Shown: positions 24,491-33,745 of the stretch, piece after piece
Layout of the letters: the number at the start of each line of letters is the position of its first letter
Numbering within the stretch: the first letter of the stretch is position 1
Source of the DNA: [Scytonema hofmanni] UTEX 2349
GTDB taxonomy: Bacteria > Cyanobacteriota > Cyanobacteriia > Cyanobacteriales > Nostocaceae
Direction: 5' to 3'
NCBI RefSeq assembly: GCF_000582685.1
Contig: NZ_ALWD01000003.1
Span: forward strand, 1 to 48,294
Length of the DNA: 48,294 nt
Made by a program: the position numbers and the translations under genes
The notes under the pieces: model-generated
Told to the model about the DNA's origin: nothing
What the model saw: the letters and a program-made list of their open reading frames with translations, nothing else
Databases searched by the model: none

Positions 24491-24775
24491 TTAGCTATAT
24501 CTGAGATTAGTTAGGAGGCACTCTATAACGCCCAGAGCATCACTAAAAGACAATTCTTTAACTACTCTGTCGGCTGCCAACTCAGCATCATTAGAGATGT
24601 TCTCATCTTGAAATTTGGTAGCTTGCCATAGTTCAGAGGCAATTTGTCCTATCATCCATAACTTTTCGTTAGGTTTAAGATCCTCGCATCCATTGCCCCA
24701 AACTGTTTCCATTTTTTCTAGTAATCCACCGTCTCCAAAGGTGTAATTTGTAAACTTACCAATCGGTTGAGCCAT
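24491..24775 (-). CDS. Small acidic protein, paralogue of the next gene downstream
   Basis: The protein has 94 residues with AAGGA ahead of the ATG. It begins MAQPIGKFTNYTFGDGGLLE and ends with the helix shared with the 24180-24452 protein. The pair is separated by about 40 bases and co-oriented with the membrane genes downstream and the ParM-like pair upstream. The function is unknown. Confidence 0.65.
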   Translation of the reverse strand: MAQPIGKFTNYTFGDGGLLEKMETVWGNGCEDLKPNEKLWMIGQIASELWQATKFQDENISNDAELAADRVVKELSFSDALGVIECLLTNLRYS

Positions 24776-24854
24776 GATAAAATCCTTAATGTTGTGTTTC
24801 TTCGTAATTAGCGGCGGAGATACACCACTGCGATATGAGGCGATCGCTCTCTCC

Positions 24855-25124
24855 TCAAAACAAGCTTTGCTGTATTGCTTCTGCGGTCATGGTCGCGTGA
24901 TGCTGGCGATATAGCCGTGGAACCTCGTAGACTATTAGCAACACTTTACTTGTATTGAGTTGGATGTCTGCTGTCTTCCGTTGCCGTGGCAGTGGGCGAA
25001 ATAGATACTGCCTGTGCTGAATGCTGTCAGTGTGGTGCATATATCGATAGAGAGTGCCGTCAATGCTGTAAGTTTTGCTCTGAGTAAGTAGCGTTACGCA
25101 ATTGACCAGTTGCAAATCATTCAC
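24855..25124 (-). CDS. Small hypothetical protein
   Basis: The protein has 89 residues from a GTG at 25124-25122 with GGAGG nine bases upstream, which is the main reason to call it. It reads like a real sequence (KTYSIDGTLYRYMHHTD, then QYLFRPLPRQRKTADIQLNT, a basic stretch) rather than a shadow frame. It is co-oriented with its neighbours. The function is unknown. Confidence 0.55.
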   Translation of the reverse strand: MNDLQLVNCVTLLTQSKTYSIDGTLYRYMHHTDSIQHRQYLFRPLPRQRKTADIQLNTSKVLLIVYEVPRLYRQHHATMTAEAIQQSLF

Positions 25125-25376
25125 CTCTAAAAGCCTCCAAATTGCCTAGATTGAGCGGAGCGCACTTCTTGCCAAACCTTGCGCTGTACTTGGGTTGCAC
25201 GACAGACGCAAGGGTGAAAGAGCGAGCGCTGCCTACCGCGCTGCGCCAAAAACAAACTGTACTTGTTTTCGCTTGTCCCTTCCTTAGTGCCATTCACCGC
25301 GCGAGCCTTGGATAATATAGCGACCGCTTTCGGTTAAATCTACGACGTTAAAAGCGGGTATTCTCCTGATACTTAG

Positions 25377-25643
25377 TCATACTCCTGTCAGTTCACCGTC
25401 AAAATTGGTTTCTTCGATTTCATTAATTTTTGGGGTTAATTCTCCAGGTAAAACTTTTGGTTGAACGGAAGAACATAAGCAGCTTGCTGGTATCACCCAG
25501 GTTGTCTCTAGGTGACTTCCATATCTAGAAACAAGCACATTGAAAAGTTCTGTCAAAATGCCAAGTTTTGTAGCTTTTAAGAGTTCTTGTCCCCTCTCTA
25601 GTGCTTCATCCCTCACAACAATTCGTGCTTGTGCCATAGTCAC
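25377..25643 (-). CDS. Small ParR-like partner of the actin-like protein
   Basis: The protein has 88 residues. The GTG start (25643-25641) overlaps the TGA of the upstream actin-like gene, the classic arrangement of parM-parR pairs. The N-terminal half (QARIVVRDEALERGQELLKA) could be a DNA-binding ribbon-helix-helix or helix bundle; the C-terminal half is acidic and could bind the filament end. By position and size it is the adaptor between DNA and the actin-like protein. No sequence signature proves this. Confidence 0.55.
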   Translation of the reverse strand: MTMAQARIVVRDEALERGQELLKATKLGILTELFNVLVSRYGSHLETTWVIPASCLCSSVQPKVLPGELTPKINEIEETNFDGELTGV

Positions 25644-26647
25644 AGAATCATTCCCTCTATTGAAATTGTTTGAAAGTTTTCAACGATGCGGAATCGTTTT
25701 TTGGTGTCAGTTTCTAACTGTTTCGCTAACGGAGCAGAACCACCGATGATTAGCACTTCGCCAATTTCTTTGAAGTAGTCTGCCCACCTAACACGTACTT
25801 CTGCTCGGATCTCATCAAGCCAAGTGTCTCTACATTTCTCAAATACATTAGAGAAATCAACACCAGACTCTGTTATGTAAGTTCCGTGAGCGATCGCGTC
25901 CATGATTTGGGTTAAATCCAAACTTTCATTCTGGGTGCGTTGCATTGCTGCATTGATTAAATTGGCTAGTTCGTAAGTACCGCGCTTAATCACATCCTGT
26001 TTACGCAAAGGTTGCCCAGATGGGGAATACAATCTACCAACTGCTGTGCCGCCCCCCAAATCCAGGATTCCGTTAATCTTGGAAGTTGGACGCTGGAACT
26101 TTCTATGTGTGATTGCATATTTGTAAGCAGGCAGAGTTTCGTCCATCAGTTCCACTTTGCGGATACTGGCAGTCAACCGTTGACCGTTGCGGATAAAGTT
26201 GAAAGTCCCCTCTAGTCCTTTGAGAATGCTGGCATTATTTGTATTTCTAGAGTCTGGGAGAGCTACCCGCAGCGTTTCAACTACGAGCATTGATTTATCT
26301 ACATCTGGCTCCAGAGCGGCAAACATTAGCTTTTTAGCCAGCTTGATTTTGTCGTAAGCGAATGCTGGTTTACCCTTTTGGATTTTGGCTTCCACCCCCA
26401 GCACATAACGCGAAGATACTTGAAAATCTTCGGAGAGCAACTCAATCACGGGAGATTCGGTGTCACCTTCTGGCACGTCCTCCCAATCTTCAAATTCCTT
26501 TAGCACGCTGGGGATAGTAATAGGTTCAGAGTCTGGGTTTATCCATTGGGTAGTTCTGTTGCCTGCGTTTAGAGCTAAAACTTTGCGTTTGACAAGTTCT
26601 GACTTAACGCAGTTTGTTATGACTGGTTGCGTCAAGGTTGTAGTCAT
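25640..26647 (-). CDS. Actin-like ATPase (ParM/StbA-type)
   Basis: The protein has 335 residues from the ATG at 26647-26645, chosen because AGGAG lies six bases upstream. Actin-fold motifs are present: phosphate-1 like KVLALNAGNRTTQWI, phosphate-2 GILDLGGGTAVGRLY and adenosine loop EVLIIGGSAPLAKQL. It lacks a canonical DxGxxxTK in phosphate-1 (NAGNRT instead). ParM-type proteins polymerise with ATP to push plasmid copies apart. A small gene overlaps its end as parR would. The plasmid also has a ParA/ParB system, so it carries two partition devices. Other actin-like families are possible. Confidence 0.75.
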   Translation of the reverse strand: MTTTLTQPVITNCVKSELVKRKVLALNAGNRTTQWINPDSEPITIPSVLKEFEDWEDVPEGDTESPVIELLSEDFQVSSRYVLGVEAKIQKGKPAFAYDKIKLAKKLMFAALEPDVDKSMLVVETLRVALPDSRNTNNASILKGLEGTFNFIRNGQRLTASIRKVELMDETLPAYKYAITHRKFQRPTSKINGILDLGGGTAVGRLYSPSGQPLRKQDVIKRGTYELANLINAAMQRTQNESLDLTQIMDAIAHGTYITESGVDFSNVFEKCRDTWLDEIRAEVRVRWADYFKEIGEVLIIGGSAPLAKQLETDTKKRFRIVENFQTISIEGMIL

Positions 26648-26765
26648 ACTTACTCCTATTCTCAAATTATCTTGGTTGGTGTATTTACAAGGGTTTTAGG
26701 CATTTTATAAGGCTTGACAATGCAACTATGGTCTATCTAAAACTTTGACCCAAAGCGTTTTCTAA

Positions 26766-26821
26766 TGCCGTTACTTGCCTCTACCCGGCTATGGCTGCTA
26801 GCATACCTCTAGGTAACGGCA
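26766..26821. promoter_or_regulatory. Inverted repeat upstream of the actin-like gene
   Basis: TGCCGTTAC (26766-26774) and its exact complement GTAACGGCA (26813-26821) flank a 38-base spacer in the 250-base gap between the divergent actin-like gene and RHH gene. This is where a parC-type centromere or shared operator would be expected. Confidence 0.45.
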
Positions 26822-26900
26822 AATGTCAACACCCTAGAATAATTTCCTTGAAAAAGGTATAACTGGCGTTAAATAACGTTAGTTGGAGGCTTTTTTGGGG

Positions 26901-27248
26901 GTGGTAACGAAAAAACCCAAGGTGAGCATTTACCTGCCACCTGAAATTAAAGAAGAGCTAGATAACTGGGCAGAGGAGGAAAACCGCAGTGTAAGCAATC
27001 TGGTGGAGACAATAATTAGAGAAACGATTACCAAGAGACGCAAAAAGCCCAAAACACAATCTCAGGAAACAGAGACAGATGAAATTGACGCAGCAGCGCT
27101 TTTACAGCTTTTAGCTTCTGGCAAACGTCCAACCGATGGTGAAGTCCTAGTGGTGGCAAACGAGTCAGGGATTGATGAAGAGGAGCTAATGAAACTACGC
27201 GATCGCTTATTTCCCCAAAGGAAAAAGACAGGTAATGGAGCTACTTAA
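26901..27248 (+). CDS. CopG/ribbon-helix-helix DNA-binding protein
   Basis: The protein has 115 residues from the GTG at 26901; a TTG at 26883 would add six. The N-terminus KPKVSIYLPPEIKEELDNWA followed by EENRSVSNLVETIIRETITK is a clear RHH fold. A charged linker and a second small domain (IDEEELMKLRDRLFPQRKK) follow. It is divergent from the actin-like gene and upstream of the replication gene, so it may control copy number or partition. The direction and spacing fit, but no target is shown. Confidence 0.75.
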   Translation: MVTKKPKVSIYLPPEIKEELDNWAEEENRSVSNLVETIIRETITKRRKKPKTQSQETETDEIDAAALLQLLASGKRPTDGEVLVVANESGIDEEELMKLRDRLFPQRKKTGNGAT

Positions 27249-28151
27249 AGTTTTTAATATGGACAGTTACGACTGTTGAAATTAGCGTTTATCTGACAAA
27301 ATACAAGGGTTTTTATCTTAGTTGCGTCTAAAACTGTATTATAGTTATTGTCATCTTATATGACGATACTAGTAATATTACAATTCGTTAAAATCCACTC
27401 TTTAGAAATCATAAAGTAATGCTTATTACTAACAGCGCTCATGCCCCAGGAATGAGCGCTAGAGCCATTTTCTGCCTTAATGTCCAGAAAAAATTAATGC
27501 AAGTTAGGCTTATTAAAAATAAGCAAAAAGACATGACAAAAAATTGACAATTGATTATGATGCTAAAGAGAGGTAAACTTTGATATGGCTTAAAGAGGTT
27601 GTTTAGACAGAACTAATCTCATAAGCCTTGCTCCACTCCATTGGGGTGAAGCCAAAATCAAAGAAAGGATCTCAAATTACACCAACTGCAACTGAGATAC
27701 TTTGCACCCCTGCCGCCCACGAAGGCATATCCCAGACTGAACTGCTGGAAAACGTTGTCCGACTGCTGGATGAGCCGGAGGTAGAAAGTAAGCGAGTGTT
27801 GCGGAGCGCGAGTGTAAACCTCTCCTCAAATAGGTGGCTACAAAGTCATGGCGATGGCGTAAACACCTTGAGGAGTTTCAATTAAATAAGTTGACTGGAA
27901 TTGGGGGGACGACAATCCTGACAATTCTCTAGGTCTTACGAAGTTTGGCGACGGAGTAAACCTTGAGAATTTGTTGAAAGATTGTTGATGTCCTTGTCGT
28001 CCTGTTTCTATATTAAGGTACGCGAGCGCAAAATCTCAAGTGGGTACACTTGTAGTACTTGCACAAGTAATGCACGATTAAAACAGGTACGACAACGCTA
28101 TTCCCCCTTATTCCACAAGAGTTTGAGAAAAAACTATTGGGGGAATTAGTT
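27249..28151. other. Long leader/origin-like region before the primase-helicase gene
   Basis: About 900 bases without a well-supported gene. The left part (27280-27600) is AT-rich. On the right, two imperfect direct repeats (27842-27872 and 27941-27966, sharing GGCGA-GG-GTAAA-CCTTGAG) and a 9-bp inverted repeat (GGACGACAA at 27907, TTGTCGTCC at 27994) precede the replication gene. One frame at 27628-27885 is open but has no recognisable product. The region is a reasonable place for promoters, a control RNA or part of the origin. Confidence 0.5.
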
Positions 28152-31100
28152 GTGAAAGAAGCACAAAACAATCAAAAAAATTTATCGAACAATCAAAATG
28201 TTGTCAGTCACCAAAACAAAATAGTAGTAGAACGACTCAAGACCGATAGAGCGCAAGCTTTGGCACACCTCGAAGCTTTGGGCTACATGTTGGGCGACAA
28301 CATTTACATGAGGGCATTTTTCCCAAGTGATGATCCACGCTCAGTAGAGGATAAGGGACGGAAAGCCAACAATTTAGATTTTAAACAAGTTGAGCAGTGG
28401 CAACGGGAAGGACGCGGAATATATTTCGTTGTCAACGGCTGCGGACATCGAAACTCGGATGTCAAATTTTGCCGCGCCATCTTCATAGAGCATGACAACC
28501 TAGACAAAGAACTTCAACGAAACTTATGGCAGCAGTTAGGATTACCAGAGCCAAGCATCCAGGTTGACACCGGGGGTAAATCCATTCACAGCTACTGGGT
28601 ATTCTCCTTACCCATACCTGTAGAAGATTGGAAGCAATTGCAAACTGATTTACTGGAATTCGCTGATGGCGATCGCGTAATCAAAAATCCATCCAGAGTA
28701 ATGCGACTGGCTGGCGCGTGGCATATTAAAGCAGATGGCACGGTTAATCAATCTCAAATAATTAGCAATAGTGGAAAGCGCTACGGCTATGAGGAATTAA
28801 GAGAGATTGTTCCCTTGACTCTTGTGTTGCCTGTATCTACACCAGATGCAACCAAGGTACAACCAGATGCAACCAAGGTGCAACCAGATGCAACCAAGGT
28901 GCAACCAGATGCAACCAAAATCCAACCAGATGCAACCAAAGTCCAACCAGGTACAACTAATTCAAACAAACCAGACTTAAAAGATTTTCTGGAGCGGGAA
29001 ATTTACCCGCGTCTTGCGGCAGAACAATTTTATGGGGAGTACGCACAATTAACAAAACGGGGCGAAGAATTTCGGGGAGTGTGTCCTATTCATTCGGGGG
29101 CAGACAATCCCACCTCATTCTCTGTGAACCCAACTTCATTGCAGTTCCACTGCTACTCTTGTGGGGCAGGCGGGAATCCCGTTCAATTTCTTTGGCTTCT
29201 AGGTGGAAGACAAGGCTCACCACGGGGGAAAGATTTCATTGATGTGGTTCAGCAACTGGCTGAAAAAGCTGGTGTGCCAATGCCAAACCCAAATAATAAA
29301 AATCCAAACACTCAGCTAGAAGACAATAATGATACCAGCCAAAACATGAGGCGGTCAGCTTGGTCGGCTCCTGTATCCTGGGAGGGTGAGATTGGATATT
29401 GGGTTAAAGGCAAGTCAAAAGAAGAGAATGAGGATTTAATGTGGCAACCAAAATGTAATTTCGATTTTGTAATTGAGCGTGAGATACAAGATTCTCGCGG
29501 TGGGGGATTTGTCGTGCAAGCTAAATTAGCCTGCTCACCATCTCAGCACCGAATAATTATCCGCTCTGAAGATTGCTACTCTCCAGAAAACTTTGTCAAA
29601 GCTATTAAGCGAGGACTTGGCAGAAATGTTACCTGCAATTTATCTAAAAATGAACTGGGTGCATTACTGGCAGTCCGTCAATCTGAATATGAGCAAGCAC
29701 GCGGTGGTAAAGTTTACAAGGCGATTGACCGCTATGGACAACAGGAAGATGGTACTTGGGTTTTTGAGAATGTTCAGTACACCAAAAATGGCGAAGTAAC
29801 AGATGAATCTAAAACAGGATGGGTATTTACACCAGAGCTAGGGGAAGAAGATAGTATCCCATGCCCTAAACCAGCACCACCAAATCCAGAAGCCCTCAAG
29901 AAATTAATTGATGCTGCGCGTGTAGTTTTTGGTCCTCAGAATATTCATCAATTTCTACTGGTTGTAGGTTGGGTAGTTGCAGGGGTGCAGTTCCAACTAA
30001 TTTACAACACTGAAGGTGCCTTTCCAGAAATAAATCCTTATGGCGATCCTGGCACTGGAAAAACTTTAGCAGCTGAGGCGGCACTTAGTCTCATCGGAAC
30101 AAACTGGGCTAGTGACGGGATTATTAGCCGAACATCTCTCTCGGCAATTTACGAACACTTGAAATCTACTGGCTCACTTCCTTTTATTTGGGATGATCCA
30201 CCTCGTACTGAAGAGGTGGATGAATTTGCTAAAGTCATCTACAACCTAAAACCGCGAATTGTACGCGGCAACCGCCAAGTGCCACACAGCCCTATAGGTT
30301 ACACCAGCAACCATTTAATAGGTGGAGATCAAGATGCTACTTATACCCGAATAGTACGAATTCCATTTGTACTGGATGGGAACACCGCTGGAGTTCCCGC
30401 ACTAAAAGCCGCACAAAAAACTGCTTCAGGAGCGCTGCCAGAACTTATTAAATTGGGATATCCCAAAGAAAAAATTGCTCAAGTAGAACTAGAACTACTT
30501 CCACTACTGGAGTTGGCACACCACAGAGTAGCTTGGAATTTAGCGATCGTCACCTACTATGCTGATGCAATTGCACAAATGGTAGGTGCAACCGAAAACT
30601 GTTTGCAGTGGGTTAAGAACAATTTATGTCCTGTTGAGAATGACTCAGACAATAACGGAAATAGCTTACAGGACTTTATTACTAAGGTACAGGCACTACA
30701 AACCGAAGATAAGGTTGGCTCCTGGAACATGAGAGTTAATGATAGCTACGTTGCTCTCTACGCTGAGTCGGTTTGGACCGCAGTAGATAAAACTTTTCAC
30801 CCTGCAACCTATAACAAGAAAAGCCTTAAGGCGATGGTGGAGAAGGCTGGGGGTAAGGTTGACCAAATTATCACGTTCGACGCCAGTAGAGATGAAGTCC
30901 TAGCTTACAACAGAGCGCTAATGACCACAGGCGTAGACACTGACGGCAATCCGATTCAGCCAAATCGTCCACGTACTGTTAGGAAAAAAGCTTGGTTGTT
31001 GCCCCTGAACCTATTTAATTTAGGTGCAACCACTTCAACCACTGCAACCGAAGTGCAACCAGAAGCGGTTGCAGTAGAAAATCCTTATGTAGAAAGCAAT

Positions 31101-31280
31101 CTAGACGATTTTGATAGTACTGCAACCACTACAACCAACTTTTTGAATGAAAAGAAAAAAGAAAAAGAAGATGCTCAAGGTGACATTGCAATTGATGAAA
31201 TACAGTCGTCCGTGGGATCTCAAAAAAGTTCGTCTCGCCAAAAACACGGTTGCAGTGGTTGCAGTACCCCGACCCAATGA
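28152..31280 (+). CDS. Plasmid replication primase-helicase
   Basis: The protein has 1042 residues. I prefer the GTG at 28152 with GGGGGA just before it over a TTG at 28137. Domains in order: a RepB-type primase-polymerase region (about 30-230; FIEHDNL, TGGKSIHSYWVF, RVMRLAGAWHIK), a Pro/Thr-rich linker of six TK(V/I)QPDA units, a CHC2-type zinc finger (C311-x2-H314 ... C334-x2-C337, DNA primase family), and a helicase domain with Walker A GDPGTGKT (631-638) and Walker B FIWDDPP. Such proteins initiate and prime replication of cyanobacterial plasmids. The DNA of the linker and of the 3' end is full of TGCAACC heptamers, so the gene may also contain its own binding sites. Confidence 0.85.
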   Translation: MKEAQNNQKNLSNNQNVVSHQNKIVVERLKTDRAQALAHLEALGYMLGDNIYMRAFFPSDDPRSVEDKGRKANNLDFKQVEQWQREGRGIYFVVNGCGHRNSDVKFCRAIFIEHDNLDKELQRNLWQQLGLPEPSIQVDTGGKSIHSYWVFSLPIPVEDWKQLQTDLLEFADGDRVIKNPSRVMRLAGAWHIKADGTVNQSQIISNSGKRYGYEELREIVPLTLVLPVSTPDATKVQPDATKVQPDATKVQPDATKIQPDATKVQPGTTNSNKPDLKDFLEREIYPRLAAEQFYGEYAQLTKRGEEFRGVCPIHSGADNPTSFSVNPTSLQFHCYSCGAGGNPVQFLWLLGGRQGSPRGKDFIDVVQQLAEKAGVPMPNPNNKNPNTQLEDNNDTSQNMRRSAWSAPVSWEGEIGYWVKGKSKEENEDLMWQPKCNFDFVIEREIQDSRGGGFVVQAKLACSPSQHRIIIRSEDCYSPENFVKAIKRGLGRNVTCNLSKNELGALLAVRQSEYEQARGGKVYKAIDRYGQQEDGTWVFENVQYTKNGEVTDESKTGWVFTPELGEEDSIPCPKPAPPNPEALKKLIDAARVVFGPQNIHQFLLVVGWVVAGVQFQLIYNTEGAFPEINPYGDPGTGKTLAAEAALSLIGTNWASDGIISRTSLSAIYEHLKSTGSLPFIWDDPPRTEEVDEFAKVIYNLKPRIVRGNRQVPHSPIGYTSNHLIGGDQDATYTRIVRIPFVLDGNTAGVPALKAAQKTASGALPELIKLGYPKEKIAQVELELLPLLELAHHRVAWNLAIVTYYADAIAQMVGATENCLQWVKNNLCPVENDSDNNGNSLQDFITKVQALQTEDKVGSWNMRVNDSYVALYAESVWTAVDKTFHPATYNKKSLKAMVEKAGGKVDQIITFDASRDEVLAYNRALMTTGVDTDGNPIQPNRPRTVRKKAWLLPLNLFNLGATTSTTATEVQPEAVAVENPYVESNLDDFDSTATTTTNFLNEKKKEKEDAQGDIAIDEIQSSVGSQKSSSRQKHGCSGCSTPTQ
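28847..28937 (+). repeat. Phased TGCAACC repeats inside the replication gene (cluster 1)
   Basis: TGCAACC occurs seven times at 28847, 28868, 28879, 28889, 28900, 28910 and 28931. The spacings are 21, 11, 10, 11, 10 and 21, so every copy falls on the same face of the helix. They encode the TKVQPDA repeats. The same heptamer recurs near the 3' end of the gene, which protein-level repetition alone would not explain. Confidence 0.85.
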
Positions 31281-31365
31281 GCCGAATTGCCATATAAATC
31301 AAGGTTTTGAGACTGCAACCAACAACGGTTGCACAGGAGTTGCACCTAACAAAAATTTGGTTGCA
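31025..31365. repeat. TGCAACC repeats at the 3' end of the replication gene (cluster 2)
   Basis: Ten copies of TGCAACC or its complement GGTTGCA: direct at 31025, 31043, 31054, 31121 and 31314; inverted at 31067, 31248, 31257, 31327 and 31359. They span the end of the primase-helicase gene and the start of the overlapping downstream gene, in two reading frames and both orientations. This points to DNA-level function such as iterons of an origin. Confidence 0.8.
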
Positions 31366-31593
31366 CCTGGTTGTACTTCCAGAATTAACCCAGAACAACT
31401 CCCTATTCCTACTGTTGATCTTGTGGGAATAGGTACTCAAGTATGGGTATTTCGAGTTCCGTTGGGGGAGTGGCTACCAGGTTTAGTAGAAGAAATTGAG
31501 GAACGAAGAAACAAACCCGAACTTTGGGAAGTTCGTTTAACCACCGGGGAATTGTTACCAACTCGAAATCTGGAACAGCTTAGGCTGAGGTAA
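31195..31593 (+). CDS. Small protein overlapping the end of the replication gene
   Basis: The protein has 132 residues if the ATG at 31195 is used; earlier in-frame ATGs at 31147 and 31171 are possible. It overlaps the replication gene by 86 bases in another frame. The N-terminal half is odd because it is read through the TGCAACC repeats. The C-terminal ~60 residues look like a compact beta domain (VWVFRVPLGEWLPGLVEEIE and WEVRLTTGELLPTRNLEQLR). I do not recognise it. Translational coupling to the replication gene is likely. Confidence 0.6.
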   Translation: MKYSRPWDLKKVRLAKNTVAVVAVPRPNEPNCHINQGFETATNNGCTGVAPNKNLVAPGCTSRINPEQLPIPTVDLVGIGTQVWVFRVPLGEWLPGLVEEIEERRNKPELWEVRLTTGELLPTRNLEQLRLR

Positions 31594-31644
31594 TGCTGAA
31601 AGTACTGCGGTCGGGTAGTAGAACTATATTGGGGGTATCAGTAA

Positions 31645-31748
31645 TATTAGAGTTCGTTTGCTACTAGTATCCCAAGTCGGATAAGTAACTTTCGAGCAAT
31701 TGCGGCAATGCAAGTGAGAGCAACCAAAACCCGAACAGTCCGCGCATG
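31645..31748 (-). pseudogene. Possible transposase C-terminal remnant
   Basis: On the minus strand HARTVRVLVALTCIAAIARK, then LLIRLGILVANEL and a stop, reads like the end of an insertion-sequence transposase. No start or catalytic part is present. This is a weak, pattern-based call. A short plus-strand frame at 31746-31955 has no family resemblance. Confidence 0.3.
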
Positions 31749-31937
31749 AATGAAAAATGTAGGTTAGAGTTACCTACAGGCTGCTTTTACTATCTTAATT
31801 TTTGGAAAATTTTGGGTAGTAAAAGCGATCGCCACCAAAAATCACGCATGAACATCGCTGTTTCAGCGCGTTTCGATGATGGCGAAGATGCCTCTAACCA
31901 TTATCAACCCACGAGTTTTTGGGTCGAACTTAAGCCA

Positions 31938-32714
31938 CTATTGGGGTGGATTTGAAGCTAGTTTTGTGACTTCCTCCACCGATAAATCAACAGCAGAAGC
32001 CACTTCCGAGATGCTGTAGCCCATGCCCAAAAGACGCTCAGCTGTTTTTAATTTGGTTTGACGTTCCAAGTCTTGGTAAATTCGTGTTTCTTCAATGTTC
32101 AGTCCTAACATGGCTTCCACTTCCTCTCTACTCAACGAAGAAAACTTATAAACGGCAATGGTCGTGATTACTTCTATGATTTCATTTTTCGCCAGTGTGC
32201 CTGTTTCTTCAAATTGTACTCGCTCAATTAATAGACGAGCTTGCTCCGCCATCACTTCATCCGGCGCGATCGTCAACTGCATTAAATTAATGCCTATTGG
32301 CAGAGTATTGGGATCGCCTAACTCGTCAAGATAGATTCGCTGCACTTGGTCGCTGTTGAGAAATAGTCGATGAATTCTCGTATCGCTCGGTTCACTAGAG
32401 CGTGATGGAAAAATTACCACACAGAACCAATCATCATACTGAAACCGATTCCGGTTCAGATACATCATCGATTCAGTAAAAAACCGGTGGTAGAGAGCTT
32501 CGTCTTTTTGGAATTGAACCTCAGCAAAAAAAACAATTTTAGATGTTGCACCCTCTGGAGGTAAAAACACGCCATCAATGCGAAAAGCGGTTTCTTTTAC
32601 TTCAACTGATTCAAATCGGTAGTTTTGCGCCTCTATTGGAGGGTCATTAACAAGTTCAAAAAGTAACAAAGGATTGCGCTTAAATATTTGGTAATAAATG
32701 GAGTCGCGTTTCAC
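31938..32714 (-). CDS. Rpn/DUF2887-family PD-(D/E)XK nuclease
   Basis: The protein has 258 residues. MKRDSIYYQIFKRNPLLLFE is the usual start of the cyanobacterial DUF2887 group. The nuclease core is seen in FRIDGVFLP (Asp47) and VFFAEVQFQ (Glu65-x-Gln67), with ALYHRFFTESMMYLNR following, as in recombination-promoting nucleases of the Rpn family. The C-terminus has a short HTH-like end (MGYSISEVASAVDLSVEEVT). Rpn proteins cut DNA and are common on mobile elements; some act in phage defence. It is full length and appears intact. Confidence 0.88.
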   Translation of the reverse strand: MKRDSIYYQIFKRNPLLLFELVNDPPIEAQNYRFESVEVKETAFRIDGVFLPPEGATSKIVFFAEVQFQKDEALYHRFFTESMMYLNRNRFQYDDWFCVVIFPSRSSEPSDTRIHRLFLNSDQVQRIYLDELGDPNTLPIGINLMQLTIAPDEVMAEQARLLIERVQFEETGTLAKNEIIEVITTIAVYKFSSLSREEVEAMLGLNIEETRIYQDLERQTKLKTAERLLGMGYSISEVASAVDLSVEEVTKLASNPPQ

Positions 32715-33187
32715 TACTTCATCCTTAAATTCGCGAGGTTTTGACTATTTACTCGCTCTTTCAACGGACACTCTACTCTTTTGAGCCAGGTTCGTCAAAA
32801 TGACAATAAGTAATGTCCCAGCCCAGTTATATTTCGTTACACATGCGGACTGCATGACTTCTTCTTAAATTGTTACCCGAAGTGCTTTCTAAGTGTTCTT
32901 TGCGTGACGAACTGTTGTTCTAAATTTGTTTTTTGTATGCCTTGAGATTAATTTGATTGTGTTTTGATTGTGTCAGTACATAATTTGGAGTCAGTACACT
33001 CCTGCCATGTCTAATTAACCAACACAATTTAATCAACTTTTTGACATCTACCCGAAACGTAAACGTCACTTTTTTGACAATAGTATTCGCGCTATCAACC
33101 ATCCCCAAAAAGACTATCCACATCAAGTGGCTCTGCTTTACCTTGGATTAAGGCATTTGGTCGCCCCTCTAGTTCTGCCCCCCTTCA
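32715..33187. other. Intergenic stretch, nothing recognised
   Basis: About 470 bases with no supported gene. TGATTGTGTTTTGATTGTGT near 32955 is a short direct repeat (TGATTGTGT twice). A minus-strand frame at 32920-33126 is open but lacks a ribosome-binding site and family resemblance. Confidence 0.45.
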
Positions 33188-33685
33188 CTACAACCGAAAT
33201 CCCGCATCCGCTTCTATGTCCGCCAATGCAATGGGGTCGTCCAAGTCCGAGTCCCAAAAACCATCATCTTCCTCATCTTCATCCCCCTCATACTGAGCAA
33301 CGTCAGCCTTGGGGACGGGTGGTGGTACAGCCACAGGGATGGTTATCGGTGCAGCCACACCCCCAACAGGCAAGCGCATCCCCTCACCAAAGGGCATCTC
33401 ATCCGGTCTTAGTCCGCATTCCAACCGAATTACCTCTATCTGCTGCATCAGTTGAGCGATCGCTTTAAGCCCAACCGAGGAGAGTTCCTTTCCCTTAATC
33501 CCTCGTTCTTTGAGTGCCAAAGGCAACCAGTAGGGACGCATCGCCTCACAAGCTAAATCGGTCTGCGGTTGTCGCTGACTAGCTAAATAGGCAAACACTA
33601 TGCCATCATCTGTCTTTTTTGCTCTCTTTATCCTTAGCAGTAGAGCGCCATCATTCTGTTCAGCTTGCTTGACTCTAGTACCCAT
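33188..33685 (-). CDS. Hypothetical protein with acidic tail, divergent from the relaxase
   Basis: The protein has 165 residues. The N-terminal ~95 (MGTRVKQAEQND, then GIVFAYLASQRQPQTDLACE and LKERGIKGKELSSVGLKAIA) look helical and basic, as a DNA-binding module could be. A Pro/Val-rich linker follows, then a very acidic end (EGDEDEEDDGFWDSDLDDPIA). It faces away from the relaxase gene across a repeat-rich region, the usual position of relaxosome accessory proteins. No family is recognised. Confidence 0.65.
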   Translation of the reverse strand: MGTRVKQAEQNDGALLLRIKRAKKTDDGIVFAYLASQRQPQTDLACEAMRPYWLPLALKERGIKGKELSSVGLKAIAQLMQQIEVIRLECGLRPDEMPFGEGMRLPVGGVAAPITIPVAVPPPVPKADVAQYEGDEDEEDDGFWDSDLDDPIALADIEADAGFRL

Positions 33686-33745
33686 GACAACAATTCTCTC
33701 TCAGTATAAAAAGTGATTAAATAGACTATAACCACACTGGGGGCA

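Noticed and set aside
27628..27885. Open frame of 85 residues
   Set aside because: No ribosome-binding site or family resemblance, and it crosses direct repeats.
28841..28960. Short regular repeats resembling a CRISPR array
   Set aside because: The 21-base units are contiguous, without spacers, and in frame in the replication gene; no cas genes are present.
32920..33126. Minus-strand open frame of 68 residues
   Set aside because: No ribosome-binding site, unusual composition, no resemblance to known proteins.
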